From the NCBI GenBank assembly GCA_964573015.1, contig CAZNHZ010000005.1, positions 1-40,154 of the forward strand: a stretch of DNA of 40,154 bases. Reading direction: 5' to 3'. Source of the stretch: JAPUDQ01 sp964573015 (GTDB lineage Bacteria > Patescibacteriota > Saccharimonadia > Saccharimonadales > Saccharimonadaceae). Positions within the stretch are counted from its first letter, which is position 1; each line of letters begins with the position of its first letter. The notes beneath the pieces were generated by a model. That model had not been told where the DNA came from and did no database searches. It was given only the letters and a program-made list of their open reading frames with translations. Of this stretch, positions 40,042 through 40,154 are shown one piece after another. The position numbers and the translations under genes are program-made.

Positions 40042-40053
40042 CACCTCTCGTAC

Positions 40054-40082
40054 TTGGCGCCGCCCGGACATTCTGCTATAAT
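40054..40082 (+). promoter_or_regulatory. tRNA-Arg(TCG) promoter
   Basis: TTGGCG (40054-40059), 17 bp, TATAAT (40077-40082), 17 nt before the tRNA. Confidence 0.65.
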
Positions 40083-40099
40083 CACCTCTGTTCTATTGC

Positions 40100-40154
40100 G
40101 CACCCGTAGCTCAGTGGATTAGAGCATCTGTCTTCGGAACAGAGGGTCGTAGGT
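40100..40154 (+). tRNA. tRNA-Arg(TCG), 5' part
   Basis: Acceptor 5' strand GCACCCG, D arm GCTC/GAGC, anticodon stem TCTGT/ACAGA around CTTCGGA (anticodon TCG). The window ends inside the T arm. Confidence 0.92.

Noticed and set aside
1..40154. CRISPR array, prophage, integrase or alternative genetic code
   Set aside because: No regularly spaced repeats, cas, phage or recombinase genes were seen, and TGA acts as a normal stop in many overlapping gene pairs.

Overview
The window most likely comes from a Candidate Phyla Radiation bacterium close to Saccharibacteria (TM7). This is inferred from gene content, not from a marker-gene tree. The evidence is a monoderm-type envelope set (MurT/GatD lipid II amidation pair, sortase, MurA, MurB), a type IV pilus without outer-membrane parts, a short ComEC, a short TsaB and many small membrane proteins. 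TGA is an ordinary stop, as seen in many ATGA start/stop overlaps, so the UGA-Gly code of Gracilibacteria/SR1 is not in use.

Layout. 1-1822: the 3' end of tRNA-Lys(UUU), then a cassette with a TetR regulator and a small membrane protein between long inverted repeats. 1856-12294: mostly DNA metabolism and uptake (comEC, yebC, a secreted lamin-tail protein, ruvC, ruvA, a membrane protein, ruvB, a PH-domain protein, a lone pseudopilin, recA, a small ORF, recX). 12257-22628: a PRC-barrel gene and a full type IV pilus locus: pilM-N-O plus a 92-aa membrane protein, pilA, three minor pilins on the other strand, then pilB-pilC. 22768-25615: tsaE-tsaB, rny and a coiled-coil gene. 25626-25836: two tRNA-Pro genes. 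25959-30311: a membrane-anchored hypothetical protein, bcp, an OpgC-like acyltransferase, gatD and murT. 30378-33121: a small membrane protein coupled to a membrane-anchored Clp-like AAA+ protein. 33142-34256: a tRNA cluster with an odd tRNA-Gly, a PPC-domain gene, a degenerate tRNA-Arg copy, tRNA-Arg, a 28-codon basic gene and tRNA-His. 34461-40154: a secreted glycoside-hydrolase-like protein, a sortase, an HTH-MurA fusion, glyA, murB and the 5' part of tRNA-Arg(UCG).

The genes fall into three themes: surface structures (pili, adhesin-like secreted proteins, sortase), peptidoglycan precursor synthesis and modification, and recombination/DNA uptake. This fits a small, host-attached, competent bacterium.

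The most notable signals are: (1) MurA fused to an N-terminal XRE-type HTH, with a near-perfect palindrome inside the spacer of its own TTGACA-N17-TATACT promoter; (2) a membrane-anchored two-ring Clp-like ATPase that appears to lack both substrate-gripping pore-loop tyrosines, coupled to a small membrane protein; (3) a tRNA-Gly in which the near-universal G19-C56 pair reads U19-A56; (4) a TetR cassette between inverted repeats; (5) about 15 transcription units in which a -10 box lies 6-9 nt before the start codon, pointing to widespread leaderless mRNAs. No CRISPR array, transposase, integrase or prophage gene was seen.
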